The notes: generated from the sequence alone by a model not told the origin. Counted from the first letter of the stretch, positions 53,239 to 63,669 are shown. The stretch: DNA of 64,000 bases from Ruegeria lacuscaerulensis (GCF_013033355.1 NZ_WQDY01000007.1:124001-188000), one strand, 5' to 3'. Numbers and translations: made by a program.

Positions 53239-54767
53239 CAGCGCAACTCTGGCATCGGGTTGCCAGCCGCCTTCACAATGTCACCGCGCGCTACCAGTGC
53301 TTTCGCGGCCTCAAGGTCTGGCGCCATATAGCGATCCTGATCCAATGTAGGCACCTCGCGGCGTAGTCGGTTGATGACTTGCTGCAGCGGGGCGCTGGTC
53401 GCCAACGGCGCGCGAAACTCGACGCCCTGCGCGGCGCACAACAATTCTACCCCAAGGATGTAGGTCAGGTTTTCGACCATCCGTCCCAACCGCCGCGCCC
53501 CATGCGCAGCCATCGAAACGTGATCTTCCTGATTTGCAGAGGTCGGCGTGCTGTCGGTGACGCATGGGTTGGCGAGATGCTTGTTCTCGCTCATCAATGC
53601 GGCGGTGGTGACTTCGGCGATCATAAGGCCCGAGTTCAAGCCCGGATCGGGTGTCAGGAAGGGTGGCAGATCAAAGCTCAGCGCAGGGTCCACCATAAGG
53701 GCGATCCTGCGTTGCGCGATCGCGCCGATCTCGGACAGCGCCAACGCGATCATGTCAGCGGCAAATCCAACGGGTTCAGCGTGGAAATTCCCACCAGAGA
53801 CTATCGCATCTTCAAGAACCAATGGGTTGTCAGTCGCGGCATTTGCCTCGATTTCCAAAGTCGCAGCGGCCTGACGTATGACGTCCATCGCCGCCCCCGT
53901 GACCTGTGGCTGGCATCTGATGCAATAGGGATCCTGCACGCGACTGTCTCCCTCGCGATGACTTTCGCGAATCTCTGACCCGGCCAGCACAGCGCGCATG
54001 GCGCTAGCGGCTTCGGTCTGGCCGCGATGTCCGCGCAGGGTGTGGATTTCGGGCCGCAAAGGGGCCGTAGATCCCATGATCGCATCAGTGGATAAGGCCG
54101 AAATGACGAGCGCAGTTTGCGCTGCTTGCCAGGCTTCGAACATGCCCGCCAAAGCGTAGGCTGTCGAAAACTGAGTGCCGTTGATCAAGGCCAACCCTTC
54201 TTTTGGGCCCAGCGCAACAGGTTCTAACCCTGCCGCTTTCAACGCGTCACGCCCCGGCATCATCTTGCCGTTCCAGTCGGCCTCACCCTCGCCAATCAGG
54301 ACTGCCGCCATATGGGCCAAGGGTGCCAGATCGCCAGACGCGCCGACCGACCCCTGCGCCGGAACGACCGGGATAACACTGTGTGCCAGCATGTCTTGCA
54401 ACAGCGCAATCAGTTGCCATCGAACGCCCGACGCGCCGCGGCCGAAGGACAGCAGTTTCAGCGACATCATAAGCCGAACGATACGGCGCGGGACAGACGG
54501 CCCAACACCGCAACAATGGCTGAGGATCAGGTTGCGCTGCAAAACCGCAGTATCCTTGGGGGCGATCTTGTGGCTGGCCAGCTTCCCGAATCCGGTGTTG
54601 ACGCCATAGACGGCCACGTCGCCCTCGGCGGCGTGCTGAACGCGCTGTGATGCGCGCTGCACGACGGTTTCGCAAGCAGGGTCCAGTCGCACAGATGGCT
54701 GGCTCCAGTAGATCTCGGCCAATTCCGCAAGGGTTACGCTTCCGGGTGTTACGGTGAGGTGCGCCAT
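53238..54767 (-). CDS. hutH: Histidine ammonia-lyase HutH
   Basis: HutH eliminates ammonia from histidine to give urocanate. The 509-residue protein has the MIO prosthetic triad Ala143-Ser144-Gly145 in [16 protein letters not shown], the active-site YGVNTGFG (54-61), and [15 protein letters not shown] and [13 protein letters not shown] toward the C-terminus. The start ATG at 54765-54767 is preferred over a GTG one codon earlier. It overlaps the hutI stop by one base, so the genes are translationally coupled. Confidence 0.97.
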   Translation of the reverse strand: MAHLTVTPGSVTLAELAEIYWSQPSVRLDPACETVVQRASQRVQHAAEGDVAVYGVNTGFGKLASHKIAPKDTAVLQRNLILSHCCGVGPSVPRRIVRLMMSLKLLSFGRGASGVRWQLIALLQDMLAHSVIPVVPAQGSVGASGDLAPLAHMAAVLIGEGEADWNGKMMPGRDALKAAGLEPVALGPKEGLALINGTQFSTAYALAGMFEAWQAAQTALVISALSTDAIMGSTAPLRPEIHTLRGHRGQTEAASAMRAVLAGSEIRESHREGDSRVQDPYCIRCQPQVTGAAMDVIRQAAATLEIEANAATDNPLVLEDAIVSGGNFHAEPVGFAADMIALALSEIGAIAQRRIALMVDPALSFDLPPFLTPDPGLNSGLMIAEVTTAALMSENKHLANPCVTDSTPTSANQEDHVSMAAHGARRLGRMVENLTYILGVELLCAAQGVEFRAPLATSAPLQQVINRLRREVPTLDQDRYMAPDLEAAKALVARGDIVKAAGNPMPELR

Positions 54768-55972
54768 CACTTCCCTCCGAAGATTCGCTGGTGGAGGGGA
54801 TTGAACCCGATCCGATACGCCAGTTCAGCCGGGTGCCGCACATCCCAGACAGCCAGATCCGCCCGTTTGCCCACAATGATTTCGCCCGTGTCCTGTAAGC
54901 CCAGCGCACGCGCCGCATTCCGGGTCACACCAGCCAGCGCCTCTTCGGGCGTCAGGCGGAACATGGTGCACCCCATATTCATCGTCAGCAACAAAGAAGT
55001 CAGCGGAGACGACCCCGGATTGCAATCTGTCGCCAATGCCATCGGCATGGATTTGTCTCGCAGTCTGTTCACGGGCGGAACCTGAGTTTCGCGTAGCGTG
55101 TAAAACGCGCCCGGCAAAAGCACGGCAACCGTGCCCGCCTCCGCCATGGCCGCGATACCGTCCTCATCCAGATACTCCAAATGATCAGCCGACAGGGCTC
55201 CGTAACTGGCAGCCAATCTGGCCCCGCCAAGATTGGACAGTTGTTCAGCATGCAGCTTGACCGGCAGACCAAGAGATTGCGCCTCATCAAAGACAAGCGC
55301 CATCTGGGCGGGGGTGAAGGCAATACCCTCACAGAAACCGTCAACCGCATCCACGAGCCCTTCGGCGTGGGCTGCGTGCAGGGTCGGGATGCAAACCTCG
55401 GTCAAATAGTCTTTAGGGCGGGACTTGTACTCGGGCGGAACAGCATGCGCGCCCAGAAAGGTGGTTTTCACGCGCATCGGACGCAGTTTTTCTATTTTTC
55501 GTGCAACCCGAAGCATTTTTAGCTCGGTTTCTACGTCCAACCCGTATCCCGATTTCACCTCGACACAGCTGACACCTTCAGAAACCAAAGCATCGGCACG
55601 GGTCAAAGCGTCGGACAACAGGGCCTCTTCGGATGCTTCGCGGGTGGCGCTGACGGTCGACAGAATGCCCCCTCCGGCGCGCGCGATCTGTTCATACGAT
55701 GCACCGTTCAACCGCATCTCGAATTCAGCCGCCCTGTTGCCCCCGAACACCAGATGCGTATGCGCGTCGATCAAGGCCGGGGTCACCAGCCTTTCACCAT
55801 AATCCGTGGCCTCCCAACCCGAGAATCGCTCGGGCAACTCATTTTTCGATCCGACCCAGACAATTCGACCACCCTCGATCGCGATCGCTGAGTCCACGCA
55901 CAAACCGTAGGGCTCCCGGTCGCACTCCATCGTTGCAACATTTCCCGCAAAAATGACCATATTTGTCATCAT
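54767..55972 (-). CDS. hutI: Imidazolonepropionase HutI
   Basis: HutI opens 4-imidazolone-5-propionate to N-formimidoylglutamate. The 401-residue amidohydrolase has the metal pair in [22 protein letters not shown], the substrate-binding segment [48 protein letters not shown], and [15 protein letters not shown] with the metal Asp. It is the first gene of the hutI-H-G-U operon and is divergent from hutF. The palindromic operator lies in the 81-base gap. Confidence 0.96.
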   Translation of the reverse strand: MMTNMVIFAGNVATMECDREPYGLCVDSAIAIEGGRIVWVGSKNELPERFSGWEATDYGERLVTPALIDAHTHLVFGGNRAAEFEMRLNGASYEQIARAGGGILSTVSATREASEEALLSDALTRADALVSEGVSCVEVKSGYGLDVETELKMLRVARKIEKLRPMRVKTTFLGAHAVPPEYKSRPKDYLTEVCIPTLHAAHAEGLVDAVDGFCEGIAFTPAQMALVFDEAQSLGLPVKLHAEQLSNLGGARLAASYGALSADHLEYLDEDGIAAMAEAGTVAVLLPGAFYTLRETQVPPVNRLRDKSMPMALATDCNPGSSPLTSLLLTMNMGCTMFRLTPEEALAGVTRNAARALGLQDTGEIIVGKRADLAVWDVRHPAELAYRIGFNPLHQRIFGGK

Positions 55973-56003
55973 CGAAGCTCTTTTCGGTTTCCGTGGTTGT
56001 TTA

Positions 56004-56023
56004 TTTTTAAGTATACTTATAAA
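56004..56023. promoter_or_regulatory. Candidate HutC operator in the hutI/hutF divergent gap
   Basis: TAAGTATACTTA (56008-56019) is a perfect 12-bp palindrome extended to near-symmetry by flanking T and A runs. It sits between two divergent hut promoters. HutC-type repressors bind similar AT-rich palindromes in other proteobacteria, and hutC is two genes away. Confidence 0.6.
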
Positions 56024-56053
56024 AATTTAAAGTCTACACAAATTGGATATGCC

Positions 56054-57406
56054 ATGACGATCCACGCGAAGACAGCCTTGTTGGGAACGGGATGGGCTAA
56101 GAACATACGAGTCCACGTTCGGAATCGCCGGATATCCGGACTTGAAACCGGCGCGGCAGTCTCTGGGGATACCTGCGTCGACCTTTTGCTGCCGGCGCCG
56201 GGAAACCTGCATAGCCATGCGTTTCAACGCGCCATGGCCGGCATGACCGAAACCCGAGCGGCAGGGCGTGAAAGCTTTTGGACCTGGCGCACCTTGATGT
56301 ATCGATTTCTCGACAGGCTGACGCCCGATCAAATCCAGGCCATAGCTGCGCTGACGTATGTGGAGATGCAAGAGGCCGGCTTTGCCGCAGTTGGTGAGTT
56401 CCACTATGTCCATCACCAGCCCGGCGGGCAGCCCTATGACACGCTGTCCGAACTGAGCCAACGAATCTTTGCCGCAGCGGATCAAACCGGGATCGGCTTG
56501 ACACACCTGCCGGTCCTTTATTCCTACGGGGGCGTACAGCAACAGGCTTTAGAGGGCGGGCAGTTGCGATTTGGGAACAGCTTGGACCGCTATTGTGACT
56601 TGACCGAAGAGTGCCGCACGATCCTGCCGCATGCAGACAGCAAGATCGGTGTTGCGCCTCATTCGCTGAGGGCGACCTCGCCCGGTGACCTGAAACAGCT
56701 AATGCAACTGGACCCAACTGGCCCGGTCCACATCCACATCGCTGAACAGGTACAAGAGGTTACCGATGTCGAGGCCGCATTAGGCCAACGCCCTGTGGCT
56801 TGGCTGTTGAACAACATGGATGTCGACCAAAGATGGTGTCTGATCCACGCCACCCACATGACCGATGCCGAAACCCGCATGCTGGCGCGATCCGGGGCTG
56901 TAGCAGGGCTGTGTCCGATAACCGAGGCGAACCTTGGCGACGGTATTTTCAACGGCTCCGCCTTTATCAACGAAGGGGGTCGGTTTGGTGTTGGTTCCGA
57001 CTCTAACATCAGAATTTCACTGCCCGCAGAACTGCGAACGTTGGAGTATTCGCAACGCTTGCGCGACCGCGAACGCGCTGTTCTGGTTCGCGGAGAAGGG
57101 TCCGTGGGCCATGCGCTTTATACAGGCGCCACCAGCGGAGCAGCGCAGGCGTTGGATCGGGATTCTGGTTCGATAGCCATTGGTAAGTTGGCCGATCTTG
57201 TGGCCTTCGATCGCTCCCATCCGTCCTTATGGCCGCTGACGGATGATCAGGTACTGGACGGGCTGTGTTTTGCGGGCCCCGATGGGTTGGTAACGGATCT
57301 TTGGTCCGCCGGGCGGCACATGGTGCGCGAAGGCCGCCATGTCGCACGCGACCGCATTGTAGATACCTACCGCGCTGCGATTGCCGAGCTGCTGACTGAC
57401 GTCTAA
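56054..57406 (+). CDS. hutF: Formimidoylglutamate deiminase HutF
   Basis: HutF converts N-formimidoylglutamate to N-formylglutamate and ammonia. The 450-residue amidohydrolase has the metal motif PAPGNLHSHAFQRAMAGMTE, the family segment FWTWRTLMYRFLDRLTPDQIQA, HIHIAEQVQEV, HATHMTDAE and the late metal Asp in GVGSDSNIRISL. The ATG at 56054 is the family-like start; 19 codons of open frame upstream cross the palindrome and are not used. hutC follows. Confidence 0.95.
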   Translation: MTIHAKTALLGTGWAKNIRVHVRNRRISGLETGAAVSGDTCVDLLLPAPGNLHSHAFQRAMAGMTETRAAGRESFWTWRTLMYRFLDRLTPDQIQAIAALTYVEMQEAGFAAVGEFHYVHHQPGGQPYDTLSELSQRIFAAADQTGIGLTHLPVLYSYGGVQQQALEGGQLRFGNSLDRYCDLTEECRTILPHADSKIGVAPHSLRATSPGDLKQLMQLDPTGPVHIHIAEQVQEVTDVEAALGQRPVAWLLNNMDVDQRWCLIHATHMTDAETRMLARSGAVAGLCPITEANLGDGIFNGSAFINEGGRFGVGSDSNIRISLPAELRTLEYSQRLRDRERAVLVRGEGSVGHALYTGATSGAAQALDRDSGSIAIGKLADLVAFDRSHPSLWPLTDDQVLDGLCFAGPDGLVTDLWSAGRHMVREGRHVARDRIVDTYRAAIAELLTDV

Positions 57407-57432
57407 AACGAATCCCTGAAAGCAGGACGCAC

Positions 57433-58137
57433 ATGACCCAGACATCCGAGACCACCAGCTACAAGGACATCAAGAGAACGGTCCTGTCTCGTATTCGGTC
57501 CGGGGATTGGGGGCCGGATTCTCTGCTGCCCAACGAACAGGATTTGGCCGCCGAGTTTTCATGTACCCGCACCACAGTGAACCGCGCCCTGCGCGAACTG
57601 GCCGACGAAGGATATCTTGAGCGTCGTCGCAAAGCAGGCACACGGGTTCTGAGCGCCCCTCAGAGGCAAGCCAGATTTACCATTCCGATGGTCCGAGACG
57701 AGGTTGAGGCCCTTGGCGGGACCTATCGCTATGCGTTGGTCTCTTCGGCTCGGGAAAACGCGCCCGACTGGCTGGCGGCCCGGCTGGCATTGCGTACGGG
57801 GCAACCGGTGATGCATGTCAGGTGCATGCACTTTTCGGGCAACACGCCATTCCAATACGAAGACCGTTGGATCGTCGTCGATAGCGTTCCGCAAGTGATG
57901 CAAGCGGATTTCTCGCAGATCGGACCGAATGAATGGCTGATCCAGACAGTACCTTTCACAAATGTCGAACTGACGTTCCTGGCCAGCCGTGCCGACGCAA
58001 TGGTTGCCGGATTTCTGGACGTTCCTGAAGGCGAGCCCGTTTTCACCGGTGAGCGCATCACTTGGCTGGAAGGCCAGCCTGTAACTTTCGCCAAGATGTA
58101 TTTCGCGGCCGGCTACCGCATGACGACGCAGTTCTGA
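57433..58137 (+). CDS. hutC: Histidine-utilization repressor HutC (GntR/HutC family)
   Basis: HutC represses hut genes until urocanate accumulates. The 234-residue regulator has an N-terminal winged helix (YKDIKRTVLSRIRSGDWGPDSLLPNEQDLAAEFSCTRTTVNRALRELADEGYLERRRKAGTRV, about 10-72) and a UTRA ligand domain (about 90-230, RCMHFSGNTPFQYEDRWI). It is 26 bases downstream of hutF and co-directional, so its own expression would be under the same operator. Position within the cluster makes the assignment firm. Confidence 0.95.
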   Translation: MTQTSETTSYKDIKRTVLSRIRSGDWGPDSLLPNEQDLAAEFSCTRTTVNRALRELADEGYLERRRKAGTRVLSAPQRQARFTIPMVRDEVEALGGTYRYALVSSARENAPDWLAARLALRTGQPVMHVRCMHFSGNTPFQYEDRWIVVDSVPQVMQADFSQIGPNEWLIQTVPFTNVELTFLASRADAMVAGFLDVPEGEPVFTGERITWLEGQPVTFAKMYFAAGYRMTTQF

Positions 58138-58218
58138 TTTCGTCACGAATTGGCTTTACCGTCCTGCCGATCCGCGCCAGATTTCCACGAAATTGATCTG
58201 GCGAAAGGAACATCTGTC

Positions 58219-59730
58219 ATGAGCAACCCGCTTTACGATCGCTTGTTCGGCATTCACGCGGGCAAAGACACACCGTTCCTGCATCTTCCGAACGGTCAGA
58301 CTGTGACTCATGCCGATTTTCTGGACATGTCAGCCCGGCTGGCCAATGCGCTGATCGGGTATGAGCTTGAGCCCGGCGACCGTGTGGCTGTTCAGGTGGA
58401 AAAATCCCCCGAGGCGCTGGCGCTGTACGCCGCCTGCGCGCAGGCCGGACTGATCTTTTTGCCTCTCAATACCGGCTACACCACGGCCGAGCTGCAATAT
58501 TTCATCGAAAACAGCGAAGCCGCGCTAGTGGTTTGCGATAACGCGAAATCCAAGGGTCTGGCCCCCATTGCCACTGCCCAAAACGCTCGGCTGGAAACAC
58601 TGAACGCCGATGGATCGGGCAGTTTGATGCGACGCGCGCTTGGGATGCTGCCCGCGTTTGAACCCGTGCGCCGGTCCGAGGAAGATCTGGCCGCCTTCCT
58701 GTATACCTCAGGGACAACCGGGCGCTCCAAGGGAGCGATGCTGTCGCAGGCCAACCTGCTGTCGAACGCGGAAACGCTGGTGCGGGAATGGCGGTTCAGC
58801 GCAGATGATGTGCTGCTGCACGCCTTGCCGATTTTCCACACGCACGGGCTGTTTGTGGCGACGAATGTGGTGCTGGCCTCGGGTGGGTCTATGATCTTTC
58901 TGCCGAAGTTCGATCTGGATGACATGCTGCGCCTGATGCCGCAGGCGACGTCAATGATGGGGGTGCCGACCTTCTACACCCGCCTGTTGGGGGATGATCG
59001 GTTCACCGGTGATCTGGCCCGGCATATGCGACTGTTCATCTCGGGCTCGGCCCCCTTGCTGGCGGAAACCCATGAGCGGTTCGAAACCCGTACCGGCCAC
59101 CGCATCCTTGAACGCTATGGCATGACTGAAACCAACATGAACACCTCGAACCCCTATGACGGCGAGCGCCGCGCGGGCACAGTTGGCTTCCCCCTGCCCG
59201 ATGTCGAATTGAAAGTGACCGACCCCGAAAGCGGAGAGACCCTGCCGCAGGGTGAGATCGGCATGATCGAGGTGCGCGGTCCGAACGTCTTTCAGGGTTA
59301 TTGGCAAATGCCCGAGAAAACCACCGCTGAGCTGCGCGAGGATGGGTTTTTCATCACCGGCGATCTGGGTCGAGTGGACGCCGATGGCTATGTCCATATC
59401 GTCGGGCGCGGCAAAGATCTGATCATCTCGGGCGGGTTCAACATCTATCCAAAGGAACTTGAGATGCTGCTGGACGATCAGCCCGGCGTGTTGGAAAGCG
59501 CGGTGATCGGCGTGCCACACCCGGACTTTGGCGAAACGCCTGTCGGCCTGCTGGTGGCGGAACCCGGCGCAACACCTGATCTGGACGCGATCATGGCCCG
59601 TGCGCAGGCCGAGTTGGCGCGGTTCAAACATCCCCGCAAGCTGATCGTTCTGGACGCGTTGCCGCGCAACACGATGGGAAAGGTGCAGAAAAACGCCCTG
59701 CGCGAGCGTTTCGCCGAACTCTTCACCTAA
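58219..59730 (+). CDS. matB: Malonyl-CoA synthetase MatB (AMP-forming)
   Basis: MatB activates malonate to malonyl-CoA with ATP and CoA. The 503-residue ANL-superfamily ligase has YTSGTTGRSKGAM at 162-174, the ERYGMTETNMNTSNPYDGERRAGTVGFPLP region typical of MatB (substrate pocket and A5 motif), GFFITGDLGRVDADGY, and the C-terminal catalytic lysine in GKVQKNALRE. Decarboxylase MatA and malonate transporter genes are not adjacent. The ATG at 58219 gives the family N-terminus. It shares the strand with hutC but lies 81 bases after it. Confidence 0.88.
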   Translation: MSNPLYDRLFGIHAGKDTPFLHLPNGQTVTHADFLDMSARLANALIGYELEPGDRVAVQVEKSPEALALYAACAQAGLIFLPLNTGYTTAELQYFIENSEAALVVCDNAKSKGLAPIATAQNARLETLNADGSGSLMRRALGMLPAFEPVRRSEEDLAAFLYTSGTTGRSKGAMLSQANLLSNAETLVREWRFSADDVLLHALPIFHTHGLFVATNVVLASGGSMIFLPKFDLDDMLRLMPQATSMMGVPTFYTRLLGDDRFTGDLARHMRLFISGSAPLLAETHERFETRTGHRILERYGMTETNMNTSNPYDGERRAGTVGFPLPDVELKVTDPESGETLPQGEIGMIEVRGPNVFQGYWQMPEKTTAELREDGFFITGDLGRVDADGYVHIVGRGKDLIISGGFNIYPKELEMLLDDQPGVLESAVIGVPHPDFGETPVGLLVAEPGATPDLDAIMARAQAELARFKHPRKLIVLDALPRNTMGKVQKNALRERFAELFT

Positions 59731-60448
59731 GCGGCACGCGTCCCGTCGGGGTCAAAAGCCGGCACTTGCGATCCTCAAATACCGCCGTGGCCAAGGGGCG
59801 GCCATAGCCTGCGCCCGCATCCAGATTTACCCGGTTGCCGCAATGCTCGGCCTGATCGACGGGCGTGTGGCCATGGACAATCAGCCACGGATGCGGCGCG
59901 GCTTCGATCAGGAATTCGTTGCGGATCCAGATCAGGTCATTCTCGGATTGCTGCTCCAGCGGAAGGCCCGGCCGGATACCCGCGTGAACGAACAGCATTT
60001 CGCCCTCTTGGTGATAGTTCGGCAGAGCATTGAGGAAATCCAGATGCTGCGGTGGAACAGTCTCGACCGCGCGTTGATGGACATGGATGATGCGGTCATT
60101 GTCGGTGATATCCACACCGTAAGAGGCCAATGTCTCGCGCCCGCCCAAACGCGGATGCAACCAACTGAGCGTGACCGGCAAGTGGCTGTCCGCGACCTCG
60201 CAATCCTGCACGAACCGCGCCATCATCCGGTCGTGATTGCCCCGGACCATGACCCAGTTACGCCCCGCACGCTGACCTTCGTTCAACAGGTCAAGAACGC
60301 CGCGACTGCTCGGACCACGATCAACATAGTCACCAAGAAAGACCACACGCGCATCCGGCCCGCCATCCGCTTCGATCCGCGCCAGGGCGTCTTTCAGCAT
60401 GTCAAGCTGCCCGTGGATATCTCCGATGGCATAGATGGGGGGCTTCAC
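59723..60448 (-). CDS. Calcineurin-like metallophosphoesterase (PrpA/ApaH-type serine/threonine phosphatase)
   Basis: The 241-residue protein has the metal motifs of the PPP phosphatase fold: GDIHGQLDML near the N-terminus, VVFLGDYVDRGPSS, VRGNHDRMM and the late IVHGHTPV. It resembles bacterial diadenosine tetraphosphatase and protein phosphatase homologues. The GTG at 60446-60448 has AAAGG about eight bases upstream and places the first metal motif next to the start; earlier codons add a basic tail through the serA terminator. It is downstream of serA on the same strand but separated by that terminator. Confidence 0.88.
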   Translation of the reverse strand: MKPPIYAIGDIHGQLDMLKDALARIEADGGPDARVVFLGDYVDRGPSSRGVLDLLNEGQRAGRNWVMVRGNHDRMMARFVQDCEVADSHLPVTLSWLHPRLGGRETLASYGVDITDNDRIIHVHQRAVETVPPQHLDFLNALPNYHQEGEMLFVHAGIRPGLPLEQQSENDLIWIRNEFLIEAAPHPWLIVHGHTPVDQAEHCGNRVNLDAGAGYGRPLATAVFEDRKCRLLTPTGRVPLR

Positions 60449-60499
60449 GGCTTTACCTTTCCTGAAACTCTGCTGTCTTGTGGCGCATCTGAGTAACTT

Positions 60500-60538
60500 A
60501 AAAAAAGACAATGCCCGCGCATTCATCGGCGCGGGCAT
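60500..60538 (-). terminator. Rho-independent terminator of serA
   Basis: ATGCCCGCGC (60511-60520) and GCGCGGGCAT (60529-60538) form a perfect 10-bp stem with an 8-base loop; the minus strand continues into TGTCTTTTTTTAAG. It starts about 25 bases after the serA stop. Confidence 0.88.
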
Positions 60539-60562
60539 CAGTTGTTTCCTCTTTGCCGCAGA

Positions 60563-62158
60563 TCAGGCCACGTCAAATACCAAAGGCTTGATCTGAGTGA
60601 ACAGCCCGGTTTCGGCCAGCTTGGCGCGCGCTTCAGCCGGGACCGGCTCATCGACATAGAGCAGCGCGATGGCCTCGCCCCCTGCCTCGGACCGGCCAAG
60701 GGTAAAGTTCGCGATATTCACATCGTTCTCGCCCATCGTCTGACCCAGCGCACCGATGATGCCCGGCACGTCTTCGTTGGTGGTATAGAGCATATGCGCC
60801 CCGACCTCGGCGTCGATATTGATGCCCTTAATCTGGATGAACCGGGGCTTGCCATCGCTGAACACTGTCCCACCGATCGAACGTTCGCGTTTCGAGGTGA
60901 CAACGGTGACTTTGATATAACCCTCAAACGCACCGGACTTGTCCTGATTGGTGGTCGAAATCTTGATCCCGCGTTCCTTGGCAACGACCGGCGCCGAGAC
61001 CATGTTCACATCGGGATTGACCTTTTTCATGATCCCCGCAACCACGGCGCAGTTCAGCGCGGCCAGGTTCATCTCGGCGGCCACACCATCATAGAGGATG
61101 TTGATCGCCTTGATCGGTTCATCCGTCATCTGGCCGATGAATCCACCCAAATGCCCGGCCAGCTTGATCCACGGGCCCATGATCTTGGCCTCTTCGGCGG
61201 TGACGCTGGGCATGTTCAGAGCGTTTTCAACAGCCCCGGTCAGCAGATAGTTCGAGATTTGCTCGGCCACCTGCAACGCTACGTTTTCCTGCGCCTCGGT
61301 CGTGGCGGCGCCCAAATGCGGCGTGCAGACGACGTTGGGCAGGTTGAACAAAGCGTTTTCCTTGGCCGGTTCCTCGCTGAACACGTCAAAGGCCGCACCA
61401 GCCACATGGCCCGAATGCAGCATCTCGGCCAGCGCGTCCTCATCAACCAGACCCCCACGAGCACAATTGACGATGCGCACGCCCTTCTTGGTCTTGGCCA
61501 GATTCTCGCGGCTCAGGATGTTGCGGGTCTGGTCGGTCAGAGGCACGTGCAAAGTGATGAAATCGGCGCGGGCCAGCAGGTCATCCAGTTCGACCTTTTC
61601 AACACCCATCTTGGCGGCTTTCTCTTCGCTGAGATAGGGATCATAGGCGACGACCTTCATCTTCAGGCCCAGCGCGCGCTCACAAACGATGCCGCCAATG
61701 TTGCCTGCACCAATGACACCGAGGGTCTTGTTGGTCAGCTCAATCCCCATGAATTTGGACTTTTCCCACTTGCCGGCGTGGGTCGAGGCGCTGGCCTCGG
61801 GGATTTGCCGCGCCACGGCGAACATCATCGCAATGGCATGTTCGGCGGTGGTGATCATGTTGCCGAACGGCGTGTTCATCACGATCACGCCTTTTTTCGA
61901 GGCCGCTTCCTTGTCGACATTGTCTGTGCCAATCCCGGCGCGACCGATCACTTTAAGATTGTCGGCTTTCTCCAACAGGGTCGGCGTGACCTTGGTGGCC
62001 GAGCGGATGGCAAGGCCGTCATACTGACCGATCACCTCGGCCAGCTTGTCTTTGTCCTTGCCCAGATCGGGCATGAAATCCACATCAATGCCGCGATCGC
62101 GGAAAATCTGCACGGCGGTTTCGCTGAGCTTGTCAGATACGAGTACTTTGGGGGCCAT
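60563..62158 (-). CDS. serA: D-3-phosphoglycerate dehydrogenase SerA
   Basis: The first committed step of serine synthesis. The 531-residue long form has the substrate domain, the NAD-binding domain (GVIGAGNIGGIV, about 144-155), the catalytic segments CARGGLVDE and PHLGAATTEAQENVA, an allosteric substrate-binding domain (about 330-450), and a C-terminal ACT domain (about 455-525, YTTNEDVPGIIGALGQTMGE) for serine feedback. It is 71 bases downstream of serC and co-directional, under the serC leader RNA. A strong terminator follows. Confidence 0.97.
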   Translation of the reverse strand: MAPKVLVSDKLSETAVQIFRDRGIDVDFMPDLGKDKDKLAEVIGQYDGLAIRSATKVTPTLLEKADNLKVIGRAGIGTDNVDKEAASKKGVIVMNTPFGNMITTAEHAIAMMFAVARQIPEASASTHAGKWEKSKFMGIELTNKTLGVIGAGNIGGIVCERALGLKMKVVAYDPYLSEEKAAKMGVEKVELDDLLARADFITLHVPLTDQTRNILSRENLAKTKKGVRIVNCARGGLVDEDALAEMLHSGHVAGAAFDVFSEEPAKENALFNLPNVVCTPHLGAATTEAQENVALQVAEQISNYLLTGAVENALNMPSVTAEEAKIMGPWIKLAGHLGGFIGQMTDEPIKAINILYDGVAAEMNLAALNCAVVAGIMKKVNPDVNMVSAPVVAKERGIKISTTNQDKSGAFEGYIKVTVVTSKRERSIGGTVFSDGKPRFIQIKGINIDAEVGAHMLYTTNEDVPGIIGALGQTMGENDVNIANFTLGRSEAGGEAIALLYVDEPVPAEARAKLAETGLFTQIKPLVFDVA

Positions 62159-62229
62159 TTCTCTGGTCCTTGAATATAGGGAGATGTCCGGGCCACAGGC
62201 GGGCCCAGATTTTTCGTCGAAAAATCTTG

Positions 62230-63384
62230 TCAGGCGGCTGCCGATTGCGCAGCGATCTCGGCCTCAAAGGCCCAGGCCAGCCAGGGCAGCATGGCCTGAA
62301 TGTCCGAGGTCTCGACCGTGCCGCCGCACCAGATGCGCAGGCCCGCAGGGGCATCGCGATAGGCACCTATGTCCAGCGCAATATTCTCGGCTTCCAGCCG
62401 TTTGGCCACGGCCTTGGCAAAGGTCGCGCCATCCTGAATGCGAGGATCGGTGAATTTCAGGCAGACGGACGTGTTCGATTGCGTCGCCACATCCTCGGCC
62501 AGATTGGCGATCCAGTCGTTCTGGTCACAAAACGCATGTACCGCACCGGCATTGGCATCGGCGCGGGCGATCAGGCCCTGCAAGCCACCCACCGAACGCG
62601 CCCAGTCCAGCGCGAACAGGTAATCCTCGACCGCCAGCATCGAGGGCGTGTTGATCGTGGCCCCGGTGAAAATGCCATCAATCAGCTTGCCGCTTTTGGT
62701 CAGGCGGAAAATCTTGGGCAGCGGCCATGCGGGGGTGTAGCTTTCCAGTCGCTCCACCGCACGCGGGCTGAGGACCAGCATGCCATGCGCTGCTTCACCA
62801 CCCAGCACCTTTTGCCAGCTAAACGTAGTCACATCCAGCTTGTCCCACGGCAGGTCCATCGCAAAGGCAGCCGAGGTTGCATCACAGATCGTCAGACCCT
62901 GACGGTCATCCGCGATCCAGTCGCCATTGGGTACTCGCACGCCCGAGGTCGTGCCGTTCCACGTAAACACCACATCGTTGACGAAATCGACCGAGGCCAG
63001 ATCGACGATCTGTCCGTACTCCGCCGTTTTCACCTCGGCGTCGATTTTCAGTTGCTTGACCACGTCGGTGACCCAACCGGCACCAAAGCTTTCCCACGCC
63101 AGCATCTCGACCTTGCGTTCGCCCAGCAGCGACCAAAGCGCCATCTCGACCGCGCCGGTGTCCGATGCGGGAACGATACCGATTTTGTAATCCGCCGGAA
63201 TACCCAGCACCTCGCGCGTGCCTTCGATGGCCGCTTTCAGCTTGTCCTTGCCCACGGCAGCACGGTGCGACCGGCCCAGCGCGGCATCGGCCAACTTGTT
63301 CAGATCAAATGTGGGGGGTTTGGCGCAGGGGCCCGAGGAAAAACGCGGATTCGCCGGCCGCGTAGCCGGTTGTTCAATGCTCAT
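62230..63384 (-). CDS. serC: Phosphoserine aminotransferase SerC (alphaproteobacterial type)
   Basis: SerC transfers the amino group to 3-phosphohydroxypyruvate. The 384-residue PLP enzyme belongs to the alphaproteobacterial class: [15 protein letters not shown] at the N-terminus, [30 protein letters not shown], and PLP lysine Lys192 in [16 protein letters not shown]. The ATG at 63382-63384 follows a hairpin whose loop holds the ribosome site, part of the serC leader RNA. serA is downstream in the same transcript. Confidence 0.96.
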   Translation of the reverse strand: MSIEQPATRPANPRFSSGPCAKPPTFDLNKLADAALGRSHRAAVGKDKLKAAIEGTREVLGIPADYKIGIVPASDTGAVEMALWSLLGERKVEMLAWESFGAGWVTDVVKQLKIDAEVKTAEYGQIVDLASVDFVNDVVFTWNGTTSGVRVPNGDWIADDRQGLTICDATSAAFAMDLPWDKLDVTTFSWQKVLGGEAAHGMLVLSPRAVERLESYTPAWPLPKIFRLTKSGKLIDGIFTGATINTPSMLAVEDYLFALDWARSVGGLQGLIARADANAGAVHAFCDQNDWIANLAEDVATQSNTSVCLKFTDPRIQDGATFAKAVAKRLEAENIALDIGAYRDAPAGLRIWCGGTVETSDIQAMLPWLAWAFEAEIAAQSAAA

Positions 63385-63460
63385 GTGTATTACCCTTCCA
63401 GATACACGCCCCTCGTTGGGGAGGGGTGTCCCGCCGCCACACCTAGAAACCCCTCGGCAG
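63385..63460 (-). ncRNA. serC leader RNA (cis-regulatory 5' UTR element)
   Basis: The leader shows a last hairpin GTGTAT/ATACAC (63385-63390 with 63402-63407) directly before the ATG, with the purine-rich ribosome site in its loop. This matches the known serC leader of alphaproteobacteria, whose final stem overlaps the ribosome site. Upstream is a stem 63425-63429 with 63439-63443. In addition, 63421-63426 can pair either with 63409-63414 or with 63450-63455, giving two exclusive folds. The ligand or signal is not known to me. Confidence 0.7.
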
Positions 63461-63669
63461 TGCAGCAAGCAGAAAAGACGTTTGAATGCCGAAAAACGAC
63501 ATCACTTTTCGCTCCGCACACGGTCATAGGTTTCCGATAGGCGAAAAGATTTGCGCGCCATGAACATTCACGCGGCGGGGTTGACTGTTTTTTAGGCACT
63601 CTGTCTCGCGTCCCGACGGAAAAGCCACCGAACTCTTGAGATCGCGCAGCCACCCGGTGAAAAGGTGCC

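Noticed and set aside
60542-62173. A 543-codon open frame on the plus strand opposite serA
   Set aside because: It is the antisense shadow of serA, whose motifs are complete; its translation is His/Gly/Asp-rich with no family pattern, as is usual for shadows in high-GC genomes.
62170-63540. A 456-codon plus-strand frame opposite serC
   Set aside because: It is antisense to serC and its leader; no recognisable domain.
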